Shown here: positions 17,870 through 30,691 of the stretch, one piece after another
How the letters are laid out: each line of letters starts with the position of its first letter
How positions within the stretch are numbered: position 1 is the first letter of the stretch
Notes under the pieces: model-generated
What the model was told of the DNA's origin: nothing
Databases searched by the model: none
Seen by the model: only the letters and a program-made list of their open reading frames with translations
Translations under genes and position numbers: made by a program
DNA from: Chrysomallon squamiferum
Taxonomy: Eukaryota > Mollusca > Gastropoda > Neomphalida > Peltospiridae
Direction: 5' to 3'
Assembly (NCBI GenBank): GCA_012295275.1
Contig: CM022666.1
Span: 13,693,106-13,757,105 of the forward strand
DNA length: 64,000 nucleotides

Positions 17870-17960
17870 ATAAAACCTCTACTGAGAATCGATCGCAATG
17901 CGCTCGGCGCCTGGGGCAGTGTTTTGTCATTGAGACACGTCTACACATTGTCCAAGTTGA
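17870..17960 (-). other. tRNA-like Pol III box candidate (possible SINE head)
   Basis: On the minus strand a TGTCTCAATGAC segment (A-box-like) is followed by GATCGATTC (B-box-like, compare GGTTCGANTC). Their spacing is roughly that of a tRNA gene. I cannot fold a full cloverleaf, so this is at best a tRNA-derived SINE head or a chance match. Confidence 0.25.
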
Positions 17961-18242
17961 TCGAAGCCGTATCAATATTTTTCCAGTGTCCATATCTCTC
18001 GAGAATTCATTTTTTTTCTTCTTTCTTATTTATTATGTATGATATTTAAATATTTCTTTCGCCTCATGCATTTTAAAACTGTTCCTGTCTGTCAGTAAAG
18101 TTTAATTAACAGAATAAATTTTGATGCATTCCCGCCTTCGTTTTTCCTTACCATCAGTTTTCAAAGACGACTTTTTTTTTAATATATTTATTTTCTGTTT
18201 ATTTTTTTGTGTCTTTGTTTTTTTGGGTACCTTTTTGTTTTG

Positions 18243-18274
<32 letters not shown>

Positions 18275-19210
18275 TATTTTTTTATTATTTTTTTTCTTTT
18301 TACTAGAATTATTATCGACCATAACAAATATAAAGTTTGCCTTGGTTCACTTTTTTTTTTTACAATTTTTCAAGAAGCCTATTATTCACCAATAATAATG
18401 TTGAGATTTTTCTGTGAGAACTTTTTTCTCTCTCCATTTTACGCCGTAATGTTATTTTATTAAAAACATCTGTGAGTAAATTTGTTTTGGAAAACATCAG
18501 CTGATTAAATCAAGGATAATGTTAGTAAACTAATTTTTAAACCTCGGTCCCAGCTCAGAATAGATATGATTAAAAAAAAAAAAAAAAAAAAAAAAAGAGA
18601 ATAAGGTTCTAAAAAAATAAAAATACAAAATATATAAAAAAAGACAGTACAAAAGGGGAAAAGACCGACAAGTAGAAAAAGAAATCGATTTTCAGACCTA
18701 ACACAAAATTGTGATCGTAAAAAAAATTCTATCTTAAACCGAAGCATAAAATTTTGATTAAGTTAAAAAAAAAAAAAAAAAATGCTCTCTCAAACCTTTT
18801 TAACTTCACATGGTGTCTTCTCAGGCACAGAAACAGGCGTCTATATATAGCTCAGATCATTAATAAAAATAATAATTAAAAAAAAGTAAAAAAAGTAAAA
18901 AGAAAATCCGAAACAAGCTGACACAGGCGAAGACAATTGCATTACTGAAGATAACTCCTCTATGAATGTTTATTGTTCAGTTCGGAAAGATAACGACAGA
19001 AGCAGAGCTGTCAGGAAGAGATTAGTTTGGTTATGAGTTTTTAATAACAGCGGCAAGTTGTTGATTAGGCAGATTCGTCATTCGATTGTTACTAATGTTC
19101 CGCCATTAGCGCGAGATTTCTAACGCGCCATTTTCTTCTTCCGTGCTATTATCTCGCCAACGTCGGTGAGCATCATAAAATTTGTGACGGTTTTCGATAT
19201 TTAATTAATT
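17961..19210. other. Non-coding AT-rich spacer with long homopolymers
   Basis: Contains an ATTT tract (18,243-18,278), A-runs of more than 20 bases near 18,572 and 18,765, and T-rich DNA. The 18,900-19,190 part is ordinary complex sequence. No exon recognised. Confidence 0.5.
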
Positions 19211-19211
19211 A

Positions 19212-19259
<48 letters not shown>

Positions 19260-19262
19260 TAA
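19211..19262. repeat. (ATT)n microsatellite
   Basis: About 50 bp of ATT repeats, preceded by a short TTAATTAA run. Confidence 0.95.
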
Positions 19263-19457
19263 TTATTGCTGCAATTGATGTTTCGTAAATCCATAAAAAC
19301 TGATGTTCGTAATAAGACTAATAACTGAAAAATAATTACGCAGTGATATGAACTTGAACATTTGTATTCCATTAAAATATCCCGAATAAATGGAAGGCGA
19401 TTTTTTTTTTCTTCAAAATATTGTTTAGTAATTCGAATATTATTTCTGTTCATTTCT

Positions 19458-19460
<3 letters not shown>

Positions 19461-19543
<83 letters not shown>
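19461..19543. repeat. (CT)n microsatellite
   Basis: Uninterrupted CT array of about 83 bp. Confidence 0.97.
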
Positions 19544-19548
<5 letters not shown>

Positions 19549-20350
19549 GTATTACAGGTTTCTCTGACCTTTTCTTTGTCGTTTTTACCACTTCTACTAA
19601 TTTATTGGCAATCGACTTCTTCCCAATTCACTCATCTAAGACTAATCTGCCGTCAGCCGTCTTTATATTTCTCTTGATTAATTTTCCTAATCGCGCCGTA
19701 TATCAATAAAGCTCTATAATTATTAGAGTATTCTTAATGTTAGGCGTGAGACCTTTCCAATAATAGGGAAAAAAAATCAAAAGGCTTTTTGTTTACTCCA
19801 CGGCGACCGTAACAACAGACACTTTAGAAACTTCCGGACAAACTTGGGGCGGATTTAGCAAATTTCCGAGTACTGTTTATTTTCCCCGAGATCATCCTAA
19901 GATAGAGCAAACATGCTTAAAGGAAACAAATTCAGTTTTCAGGTAGTGCAGACGTCAGGTGTAATAGTATTACCGAACAGCCAGACGGAAAGAAAACGAA
20001 GGGTTTATTTAATGATGGCGCTTCACATTTTTAATGAGCGTGTGTTAACTTCGTCTCTGACGTCTTCGTAGACTGAAATAGAAATCTGCACTTTCTGTTT
20101 CCTGTTAACTCTGCGATCTAATTTGTCTTGGTAAAAGGAAAACGAAATAAACAAGATTTTGAAAAAAAAAAAAAAAAAAAATCGAAAGAAAGGAAGAAAA
20201 GAAAAGAAAGTGTAGTTATTATAAGGCTCCTGTTAAAACGGTTTTAACAAAAAAAAAAAAAAAAAAAAAGTTTTACAATCAGTTTATCTTTTGTCTTCTG
20301 TTTTTGTCTTTCCATTTACGAACATACCTTTATCTATATCTGTATATTCC
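19544..20350. other. Non-coding complex sequence
   Basis: Unique-looking sequence from 19,550 to 20,150, then two A-runs near 20,163-20,180 and 20,250-20,268. No recognised gene. Confidence 0.5.
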
Positions 20351-20561
20351 TAAGATGTTTCTTTGTGTTATATATATATATATATATATATATGAATGTT
20401 TGTATGAATGTACATGTGTGTATGATGTACATACGTATGCAACTTATTTAATAAATTATATATTTATGTGTGTAAATGTATTTGTTATACAAGTACATAC
20501 ATGTATCTGTGTATTGTTCATATGTATATTTGTGTGAAATTATATGCGTGTCAGTGTATCG

Positions 20562-21440
<879 letters not shown>

Positions 21441-21470
21441 TAGGAGACAGACAGATAGATAGAGAAATAG

Positions 21471-21561
<91 letters not shown>

Positions 21562-21580
21562 TAGATCGACAGACAGATAA

Positions 21581-21675
<95 letters not shown>

Positions 21676-21690
21676 TGATGGGTGACAGAG
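21441..21690. repeat. Two (GA)n arrays flanking GATA/GACA units
   Basis: GA arrays at 21,474-21,553 and 21,591-21,673 are separated by AGACAGATAGAT-type tetranucleotides, which also flank the left array. Confidence 0.96.
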
Positions 21691-21902
21691 AGCGAGAGAG
21701 ATGGACGTGGAAAGGAAAAATGAGATATTAACAGAGACACAAACGTGATACTTATATAAAAATATACATACATACACATTTTTTTCTTAAACTTACTGAG
21801 TCCAAGAACTTCATATGACTGGCTTACCTAGAATTTAACAACAATTACTTACAACTATACACAAGCACTTTTTCACTATTTATTTACTTATATGTTTGTT
21901 TG

Positions 21903-22050
21903 TTATTATTATTATTATTATCATCATTATCATCATCATCATTATTATCATTATCGTTATCATTATCATTATCATTATCATCATCACCATTATCATTATC
22001 GTTATCATCATCATCATTATCATCATCATCATTATTATTACTACTACTAC
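21903..22050. repeat. (ATT)/(ATC) trinucleotide array
   Basis: About 150 bp alternating between TTATTA and TCATCA/TTATCA units, ending in ACT repeats. Confidence 0.95.
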
Positions 22051-22440
22051 CTCGCTGTATAGGAAAACAGTTATTTTCATATCCACTTTCTTGTTAATCA
22101 ATAGGTGACTGACATCTAATTATTGTTAAAACCTTTCAATGCCAGCCTACACAGTCAACGAAGAAGTTTAGTTTAAAATTAATTTCCTTGGTGTTTTATT
22201 ATCGTTGTAAAATCTAGACGCATTATTATCTTTAATTATCCGGAATGGCGAACAAAATTGTGCGCTTTTTTTTTTTTTTTTTTTTTTTGGCGAATGTTGT
22301 TGTTGTCGATATATCGATTTATTAATTTATCGATTAACCGATAATCTCTGGTGTAACATAATACAGACATGATACAAAAAAAAAAAAAAAAAAAAAAGTA
22401 CGGTAAAAAAAAATTAAATAAATAAAAGAGATATGTCTGA
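22051..22440. other. Non-coding spacer with T-run and TCGAT palindromes
   Basis: T-run of about 23 at 22,266-22,288, then a short palindrome-rich stretch (22,298-22,342) with TCGATATATCGA and ATCGATTAACCGAT, then an A-run of about 21. Confidence 0.6.
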
Positions 22441-22469
22441 CTACAGTAAATAAAATTCTGTAGAATGTA

Positions 22470-22555
22470 GGACATAGGCTCCCCGGGGACAAAAGCTCCC
22501 CCCTAGGCGAACACCCCCCACCACTGGATTTGCAAGGTAGATAAAAGGTCCCCTA
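22470..22555 (-). repeat. G-rich block with GGGG-tract repeats
   Basis: On the minus strand this AT-rich region abruptly carries GGTGGGGGG, CTAGGGGGG, CCCCGGGG and GCTTTTGTCC elements at short spacing. The compact CCCC/GGGG-ACAAAAGC pattern looks like a fragment of a dispersed short minisatellite and could fold as a G-quadruplex. Identity uncertain. Confidence 0.45.
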
Positions 22556-22866
22556 GATGAAATGTTCTGTAGAACAAAAGCAATTGTTACAAACAGCCAC
22601 TTTACTAAAGCATACATACTACATATCTTTATCAAAATCAGCTTAATTGTGTCGTCATTATCAGTTTAATGTGTTTGTTTGATCAACATAATTACTGTGA
22701 TAATAATTACAGTTAAGATAAAGGGTACAATTTGAAGAAAGAATTTATATCAAAGCATACCTAGACATATGGACTATATATATGTATGGATGTATGTATG
22801 TATGTGTATGTTTGTAGAGAGAGAGTGTTTGAGAGAGAGTTGAGATGTGTGTGTGAGAGTTTGTGA

Positions 22867-22869
<3 letters not shown>
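22556..22869. other. Non-coding spacer
   Basis: AT-rich sequence with a short GTAT tract near 22,788-22,812. Nothing recognised. Confidence 0.5.
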
Positions 22870-22936
<67 letters not shown>

Positions 22937-23002
22937 GCTGATATTTTACCGTTACATATTTTTTATGAATATATGGTCTGTGTATATATTTATGAATATA
23001 TG

Positions 23003-23036
<34 letters not shown>

Positions 23037-23045
23037 ATATATATA
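22870..23045. repeat. (GA)n and (TCTA)n arrays
   Basis: GA array at 22,870-22,934 and TCTA tetranucleotide array at about 23,004-23,036, the latter ending in a TA run. Confidence 0.95.
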
Positions 23046-23640
23046 TACCCACATGAAAGGATGGTTTGTTGTGAATTACTATGATAAATAACTTCTGTGT
23101 TGATGCACGTGTTTGTTTGTGAGTCTGGAAAAGCTGGAAAGCATAAGTATGTCATCGTGGAAATCTGGAAACATCTGAAGACAAACAGACTGCTGCCCAG
23201 GTGTTTCAGTTTCACCGAGTCTGAACGAAGAGGCAGTCAGGAAGTGTTTTGTCTTGTGTATGCTAAGACCCTCGCCAGTTGTTTACCAAAGGTCGCGGCA
23301 CTCAGTCAGTTCGTAGATACAAAAAAGACGACAGCACGAAAACAGAACGTCAAAACATCATCATCGGTTATTGACCTTAACTCAAAGTGTCGACTGAAGC
23401 ACAAGGATTTTTTACTTGTTTTTTTATTTTTTGCTTTTTCGTCTTCGTCTTCTTCTTCTTTTTTTTTTTTTTTTTCGAACTTTGAAAAACCACTGATTTC
23501 TAGGAATGATATTGAAGAGTGTTTCGGTGTAAATGTACAGATGAACTCTTTATCTGATGGTAAGATGACTATCTGGGAAATTAAACAAGAGGTTACCGCC
23601 CGTTTGAGCAAGTGGAAAATAACGATATGAATGTTGTGTT
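23046..23640. other. Unrecognised open reading region
   Basis: A 177-codon plus-strand open frame (23,097-23,630) spans mostly complex sequence, apart from a TCTTC/T-run (23,440-23,476) that codes Ser/Phe repeats. I recognise no domain. The homopolymer in the middle and a start right after a repeat argue against a gene, but the flanking halves have ordinary amino-acid composition. Confidence 0.2.
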
Positions 23641-25440
23641 GCAGATAAAACCTGTTTATTTGTCAGTGAAGTACATTAATTTTATTATTTAGACGTTCCA
23701 TAATTAACATAAAACAATAACACTAACACGGTTTATACAAATCTCTTCCGGGCAGTTTGCTAAGGTTTTGTCTTGCATTTGTATATTTAAAATATTAAAA
23801 TACTAGCAATTCGTCAATTCATTCTTTACGTTTTAAGTTCAAGAGCTTATTTTCATTCAAAAACGTAATCCTTTAAAATATTTATAAAAAAAAAAATTTT
23901 TACTACTCTTTACCGAATCACATGAGTTACTTTTCGGGATTCGATTTCATTATCACTAACCTAAACATTTTCTTACATACCACATACTGTACAGGGAAAT
24001 TGTATCTCAGTCCAGTAGTTCAGGCTGGAGAAACTGTTGTGCGCAGGATTTGTATTCCTCATTGCTTTTCCCATTTTACCCAGTGCTCGACTACTAGTTT
24101 ATCAAATACCATGGTATATGCTTTCTTTTACATGGGAAGGTCCATATAAAACATTCTCTTTCTGCTACCATCACCACCACCACCACTACTACCTCTACCA
24201 TTACTACAACAAGTGATGAAGAGTAGTATATAAACTTCGAGTATGTATTATTGGTTACTCCTCAGGTAAGGTTTTAGGAAGGTAGACGTGGACATAGAAT
24301 TGTTGTATTATCGCCTGCATGAAGATGACTGCTTATGCAATGTGCAAGGAGCAGACGTCATCTTTCCTTCTCAGTCTGATGTTCAAGCCGTGGAAAAGAA
24401 ATGTCCTGGATGCGTTATTAAATAAAACATTTCGTCCACCTTGACTATGTAGGCCAGCTAACCCACTTTACTGTACAATTCTGATCCATTTCCTTAATTT
24501 CCATGTTCTCTCGTTCACGCTCTGGAAACGTTCTACAATCTAACGTTTTACATGATCTACTGTGTGTTTCTGTCTACCATTACGTGAGAATTCTTAATCC
24601 AAAAACATTACAAACAGACCGATCCTAAATCACCGGGTTTCTCCTGGCATCGAAAGAGAAGGCAATAAAATATGGCTCATCTAAAGATGCCTGGAAGCCT
24701 ACGAAAGATTTAAGACATCACCAGCTAAGGTCGCAGGGCGATGGATATTTATTGCCCGCTGAATACGCACTCTTATGATTTCTTGTTGTTATTATCAAAA
24801 ACACGATCAATGCCATTAAGAGAAATTATATTAATACCGCAGCCTGATGACGTGGACGTTGTGGCTGGAGTAGTTTCTGTGCAAATATAATCAAGATGCT
24901 TTAGTAGTATTTGGAAACCGGCACTAGCGGCTGTCAGTTAAAACATCCTACTTTCCTAGTTTCATTATTCCTATCTGCCGATTCTTAACGTTCAGTTTGA
25001 GCATCTCGTTTCTGTGTAATTGTGCTATTTGTTTATGGCGGCGAGGCCATTTTGTGGTCGTTTCAAATATTTGCCTGCCAGTGACCGGAATATTAACGAA
25101 GGAATCTGGAAACAGGGAAAGCACATCTCCGTCTTGTAGATACGTCTAAAACGACTCGACTGAGATCTGTAAGAACACATTTGTCTCCAGATTAACACCT
25201 AATATTCGTCTGCCTAATCCCGTTCAGTGTGTTTGTCTTTTAAATCAAATCTACATCACTCTCATCGCTAATCCCTCTAATCCTAGTGGCGGTGTTTACT
25301 AAGATTAATAACTGACGGATGTTGACGTTTTATTAATTAAAGAAACATAAATTGTGAAATAAAATAAATAATAACACTTTTAAACATTTAAAAGTCAGAG
25401 AAAAAAACCCAATAAGAATTTGATGTAAATTTAAAACTGA
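23641..25440. other. Longest repeat-poor non-coding stretch of the left part
   Basis: About 1.8 kb with almost no microsatellites apart from a short CAC/CTA run near 24,168-24,210. Composition is nearer balance than the surroundings. I found no exon with a recognisable protein on either strand. It could hold regulatory elements or an unidentified non-coding transcript. Confidence 0.45.
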
Positions 25441-26428
25441 GCTACAATATATCTATATATATATATATATACATTTATTATTATTTTGTTTTACATATAT
25501 CAAAATACAATCTTACAAACACGCACACGTAATTAATTATATACCTATATACATTCCTTTATATATCAATACATATAAAGATGCAAGCACATCCATTCAT
25601 CCATCAATATAGAGACGTATATCAAACACACACACACAGACATACACACACATATACATACATACATAAACATGCACATTCATACATGCATACATACGTA
25701 CATATATACATACATATATATTATATACAAAAACACACACACACACATATATATTTACATACATACACACATACACATAAACAATTTGAAATTAAAACAC
25801 AACACTAAATCTTTCACGTTAACAATAATTTAATATAAATAATTATGGAGCGAGCCATGATGAATCAATCTATAACAAACGTGAAGTAAAAAAAATTAAA
25901 TAAAAGAAAATGATTTGTTTTGATACGACAAAGTAATAACGGACTTGACCCAGCTACGTTCTTCTCGGCTCTATAACTTTACCATAGACCGAATCTGACA
26001 AATTAATTAGAAGAAAAACTCATTTATATTTCTAAATCGCTTTCTGCTCCGATCATTTATTTAATGCCTTGGCCCTGTTTGAGGAAAATTTGCTAAGAAA
26101 ATGCTCGCAATCGTTTCACGTTGACGAAAAGATGTGTTAAAATTCGCGCTTCTCCAGAGCAAACTCAAATATTGGTCCTCAAATATTTAGAATTGTTACC
26201 GAGCTTAGAATTATTGGAGAGAAAAAAAAGAGAGGAAGAAAGCTTGAGAAAGGATGAAATGTCGAAGGCAAACAGAATTAGATAAAAGGGAGAGTAAATA
26301 AAATACGATGGGGAAAAAAAAAAATAATTACAAAGAAAAATGCAAAGATTATTTTGTAAATATAGGAGAAACATCAGTTTATAATATAGAGTGAAGAATA
26401 CGTAATGAGATATTTAGTTCTTTTTATG

Positions 26429-26434
<6 letters not shown>
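25441..26434. other. Non-coding spacer with TA and ACAT repeats
   Basis: TA run at about 25,448-25,472, then decayed ACAC/ACAT repeats to about 25,790, then about 600 bp of complex sequence. The His/Thr-rich open frame at 25,581-25,808 is repeat-coded. Confidence 0.55.
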
Positions 26435-26471
<37 letters not shown>

Positions 26472-26474
26472 ATA

Positions 26475-26530
<56 letters not shown>
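26435..26530. repeat. (GT)n then (ATT)n
   Basis: GT array to about 26,469, then an ATT array of about 55 bp. Confidence 0.96.
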
Positions 26531-26532
<2 letters not shown>

Positions 26533-26924
26533 CACTAATAGGCTAAATTCAGTACGAAAAAATTGTTATACATGTGCTACTCTTCTTGCCATTAGTATTA
26601 CTATAACAACAACAACAACAATTTCTACTACGGCTGTTACCACGACTGCTGCTTCATCTTTTACTATTACCACTATTACCAATATTGCTACCGAGACTAT
26701 CACATGATGACATGCCAGCAATATAAGTTTATCCGAGAAATAAATCCTCTAAGTTGAGGCGTATCGCGATGGTATGGCTAATTTTAATTTTGTGTTGTAC
26801 ATCTGTATACAGTCTTTTCTATTCTGTAATCCTATGGCTAATGAGAACAAATTTATTCTCGTTGCCATGGAAAACTGCTGAAGCACGCGACCGTCTGAGA
26901 AATCTCTGACAAGGACAGAAGGCT

Positions 26925-27145
26925 TTATGACGTAGACGATTGCGTCATAATAAAACTATTACGTAATTATCAAACCGAATAGCATACTAATTACATAATT
27001 ACGTAATTTCCAATCAAGCAGCTTTTGCTTTAAATTATGTCGCATGCCACGTCAACTCCATTGCTGATTACTTGTTAAGCTGTCATAAAATCTGCCCGCG
27101 TCTGATCGTATTACGTAACATCCGCTACGTCATCACAGTTCCAAA
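26925..27145. promoter_or_regulatory. Cluster of TTACGTAA/TGACGT-type sites
   Basis: TGACGTAG, TGCGTCATAA, two ATTACGTAAT palindromes, ATTACGTAAC and TACGTCATCAC occur within 220 bp. These are CREB/ATF- and PAR-bZIP-like sites. No adjacent gene start is visible, so the regulatory role is inference. Confidence 0.35.
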
Positions 27146-27209
27146 AGTCACGAAAATTATGAAACAAAATATAAATAAATATAGTTATGTATGTATGTAT
27201 GTATGTATT

Positions 27210-27243
<34 letters not shown>

Positions 27244-28080
27244 TGTGTGTGTGTCTGTATGTATGCAAGAACAAAATTAAAATGTAATAAAATAAAACAA
27301 AAACAAAAATATACGTCTTAATTTTATTTTGGTTTTTTAGTGTCTATTGATCGTATATGGATAAAAATAATAGTAATTTCTTATTTCATAAACTATATTT
27401 GATCTACTTTCCTATTTCTGTTCTGTTATTAAAATCTATTAATATGTGGTTTAATGTGTTTTGTTTGAGGTACTAAACGCCAGATGAAGTCAAATACTGG
27501 ATCTAATTATTTTCGCTCTGGATTTTTCTTCAATTAATATTTCATTTTGCTAAGGTGAATTTTAAATTGGCTTTACTTAGTACTCCCGAGGTAAATTAAA
27601 AATAGATGTGTTGGCAAGTCAAAATTAGGTACGTTGGTTTCAGTATTTACTTGCTGTTTCCTTACATTTTTACTAACAAAAAAGTTCTATGACTTCATTG
27701 TCAGCCTTTGTGCCTATGATAAACAAACCCGAATGTTAATTGATAAAAAATGTTATTATAATATATATATGTATGTATATATGTATGTGCGTGTGTATGT
27801 GTGTGTTGTGTATGTATTTTGTGTGTGTGTGAATGTGTGTGTTTATGTGCTATACAAGATTTTAAGTGTTGACCAACTGACTAAAATTTAAACTTGTTTG
27901 AACTGAACGTCAAAATTCGAACGTATCTGTCTAGAGTACAGTATTTAAAACTGTAGCTTGTATCCTTAAAAAAGCAAAAAAAAACAAAACAAAAACAAAA
28001 AGCAACAAGAACTGTTAGCATTAGTGTGTTAACGAGTTAGACATAATCACAATGGTTAACCATAGCGCCATCGAGTCCAG
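27146..28080. other. Non-coding AT-rich spacer
   Basis: GTAT/GT tract at about 27,186-27,262, another at about 27,762-27,845, otherwise AT-rich complex sequence. No recognised gene. Confidence 0.55.
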
Positions 28081-28082
28081 TT

Positions 28083-28398
28083 AGACCATTACAGTATTAC
28101 AGTATACCATTACAGTATTACAATATACCATTACAGTATTATAGTACACCATTACATTATTACATTAGTCAATTACAGTATTACATTAGTCCATTACAGT
28201 ATTACATTAGTCCATTACAGTATTACATTAAACCATTACGTATTACATTAGACCATTACAGTATTACATTATACCATTACAGTATTACATTACACCATTA
28301 CATTATTACATTACACCATTACATTATTACATTAGATCGCTACAGTAGGTCATTACATTAGACCATTACAGTATGACATTAGACCATTTCAGTAATGA
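28083..28398. repeat. 21-bp minisatellite, about 15 copies
   Basis: Consensus near ACCATTACAGTATTACATTAG, with small variants (one copy lacks a base; some have ACATTATT instead of ACAGTATT). The first copies and the last two are the most diverged. Confidence 0.93.
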
Positions 28399-28439
28399 CA
28401 GTGTTCATCTTCTTTATCATTAAGCAATCATTTTCACAG

Positions 28440-29110
28440 AGTTACTTAGAGGCCACATTTTACTTATTATTATTCGATTATGTTTACAGAACTGGCATAA
28501 ATCCCAGATATACTTATCTTTAAGCAAGAATGTTAAAAAAATGAGCGTAAATCCACACACACTCATCTTTAAACACGTCTATTCTTGAAATTAACGTAAA
28601 TCCACACACACTCATCTTTAAACACGTGTGTTCATGAAATTAGCGTAAATCCACACACACTCATCTTTAAACACGTGTGTTCATAAAACTAGCGTAAATC
28701 CACACATCTTTAAACACGTGTGTTCGTGAAATTAGCGTAAAACCATACATGCTTTTCTTTAAAGACATCCATTCATAAAACTAGCGTAAACACATACACA
28801 CTTATCTTTAAACATGCATGTTCATGAAATATGTTCACGAAATTAGCGTAAATCTATACACACTTATCTTTAAACACGTCTATTCATAAAAAAGTATCGT
28901 AAGCCACATTACAAACACCATTTTTGCGATTTATGTTTACGAAGTTAACGTGATGCGACAACACACTTATCATTTATACAGTTACGTCCACAAAATTAAT
29001 GTACGTCCACACTTCACTCACCATTACGCAGACAATTAGCGTAAGGTCAATCAAACGCGCTTATCATTACGCCATTACTTTCACAAAACCAGCGCGAGGC
29101 TCACATTACG
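28440..29110. repeat. About 49-bp minisatellite, about 13 decayed copies
   Basis: The unit carries GAAATTAGCGTAAATCCACA, CACTCATCTTTAAACACGTG and TGTTCAT blocks. The best copies are at about 28,560-28,740; similarity falls off to both sides, and the last copies (28,920-29,100) keep only the TAGCGTAA and CTTATCATTA parts. It directly follows the 21-bp array. Confidence 0.88.
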
Positions 29111-29757
29111 ATTATCACCGAAGCTGACACGACATCGGGTCACGACCTTATGAACCTAGCGGAGTTTAAAAACCAGCGACACGCGCAGAAAGACTAACGA
29201 GGCTCGCTGTTTCTGATTGATTTCAGTTCGAGGCCGTTGTATGCAAGGCACACCACACAATGCCAGGTCTCATCGTCTCAGCTATTGATTAACCCCCCTT
29301 TTTTTTCTTAATTCTTTTTTTTTTGTTCAACTGCTTATCATCGGCAGTGGTATCAAGTCCAAGTCTAAAGGTGTTATCTTAAAAGTTAACTTAATATAGT
29401 GAAGGTAATTACTTTAGCCGTAAAGATCTTTCAGCGGTTTCTCAAATCAGTTTCAACCGTTTGCAAAAAAAAAAAAAAAAATGAAGAAAAAAGTAGTGCT
29501 TGTTTTATCGACATTTTTTTTTCATGTTTCTTTATATATGATGTGGTTTAAGCACGCTTTCGTGGACACTGGTGAGCAAGTCAGGGTTGTTAAGTTTTCT
29601 AAGCTGAAAGGAATGGTGGTGATATGATGTTCTGTAGCTATTCTGTTAGCGTTAGGTTCGAGTTGTTTCATGGATTTGACCCCATTGCTCACAGATTTTA
29701 CACCCGTTAGCTTCGTTACTGAATTAGTAATTATTTTCTGTTGCCATATAATTAACA
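29111..29757. other. Non-coding spacer
   Basis: Complex sequence with T-run and A-run pairs near 29,297-29,325 and 29,465-29,480. A minus-strand open frame at 29,522-29,770 is not recognised. Confidence 0.5.
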
Positions 29758-29935
<178 letters not shown>

Positions 29936-30430
29936 AAATCCTGTTCATTAAACAAACAGTAATTCCTTTTTTTTTTTTTAAACACCCGTGATAAATTAGA
30001 AGAAAATAACACATAATTAAATAATTAAAGAAAAAAAACCGGGAGAGGTAATGAAAAGGAAATGAATTTTAGATTGACAAAAACGAAAGAGAGAAAAAAC
30101 CCACTATTTATTCTAATGGCGGTGTGTGTGGGGGGAGAGAGAGAGAGCAGACGATAACCTATTATTAAGCAGTTACTTTTGATGAAATGTAAACAAAACG
30201 TATTAAATATCATTTTTCAATTACTACTGGAGGATGTCTGAAAAAGGAGCGCGTGCTGGCTGGTTTGTTAAAAGGAGAGCACGTGTATCGGTATCTAACA
30301 GGGGCTTGTAGCATGTTGAACACGTTTTTCAGATCACTATAATTAGTAGAATGAGGAGGAATGACGGGAGCAAATGTAATTTGGTTTGTCTGTGGAACGT
30401 CTTCGATGTTAGTGCCATTAAAATAAAATA
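29936..30430. other. Non-coding spacer
   Basis: AT-rich and partly purine-rich complex sequence. The minus-strand open frame at 30,210-30,497 runs into an AAAT array and is not recognised. Confidence 0.5.
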
Positions 30431-30610
30431 ACACAAATAAATAAATAAACATAAATAAATGAATAAATAAATAAATAAATAAATAAATAATGAGCATATA
30501 TCTTTTTTAAATCTGTATTTAATGTGATATATTCAATGAAATGAATTTGAGAAATAATTTTTATTTCATTTTTCTAAGACATTCTCTCTGCATCTGTGTA
30601 TAAATAAATA

Positions 30611-30690
<80 letters not shown>
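30431..30690. repeat. (AAAT)n, (TA)n and (GA)n arrays
   Basis: AAAT repeats at about 30,432-30,490, a TA run at about 30,613-30,630 and a GA array at 30,631-30,689. Confidence 0.94.

Positions 30691-30691
<1 letters not shown>

Noticed and set aside
23097-23630. 177-codon open frame as a gene
   Set aside because: No domain recognised and the middle is coded by a TCTTC/T-run; kept only as a low-confidence note.
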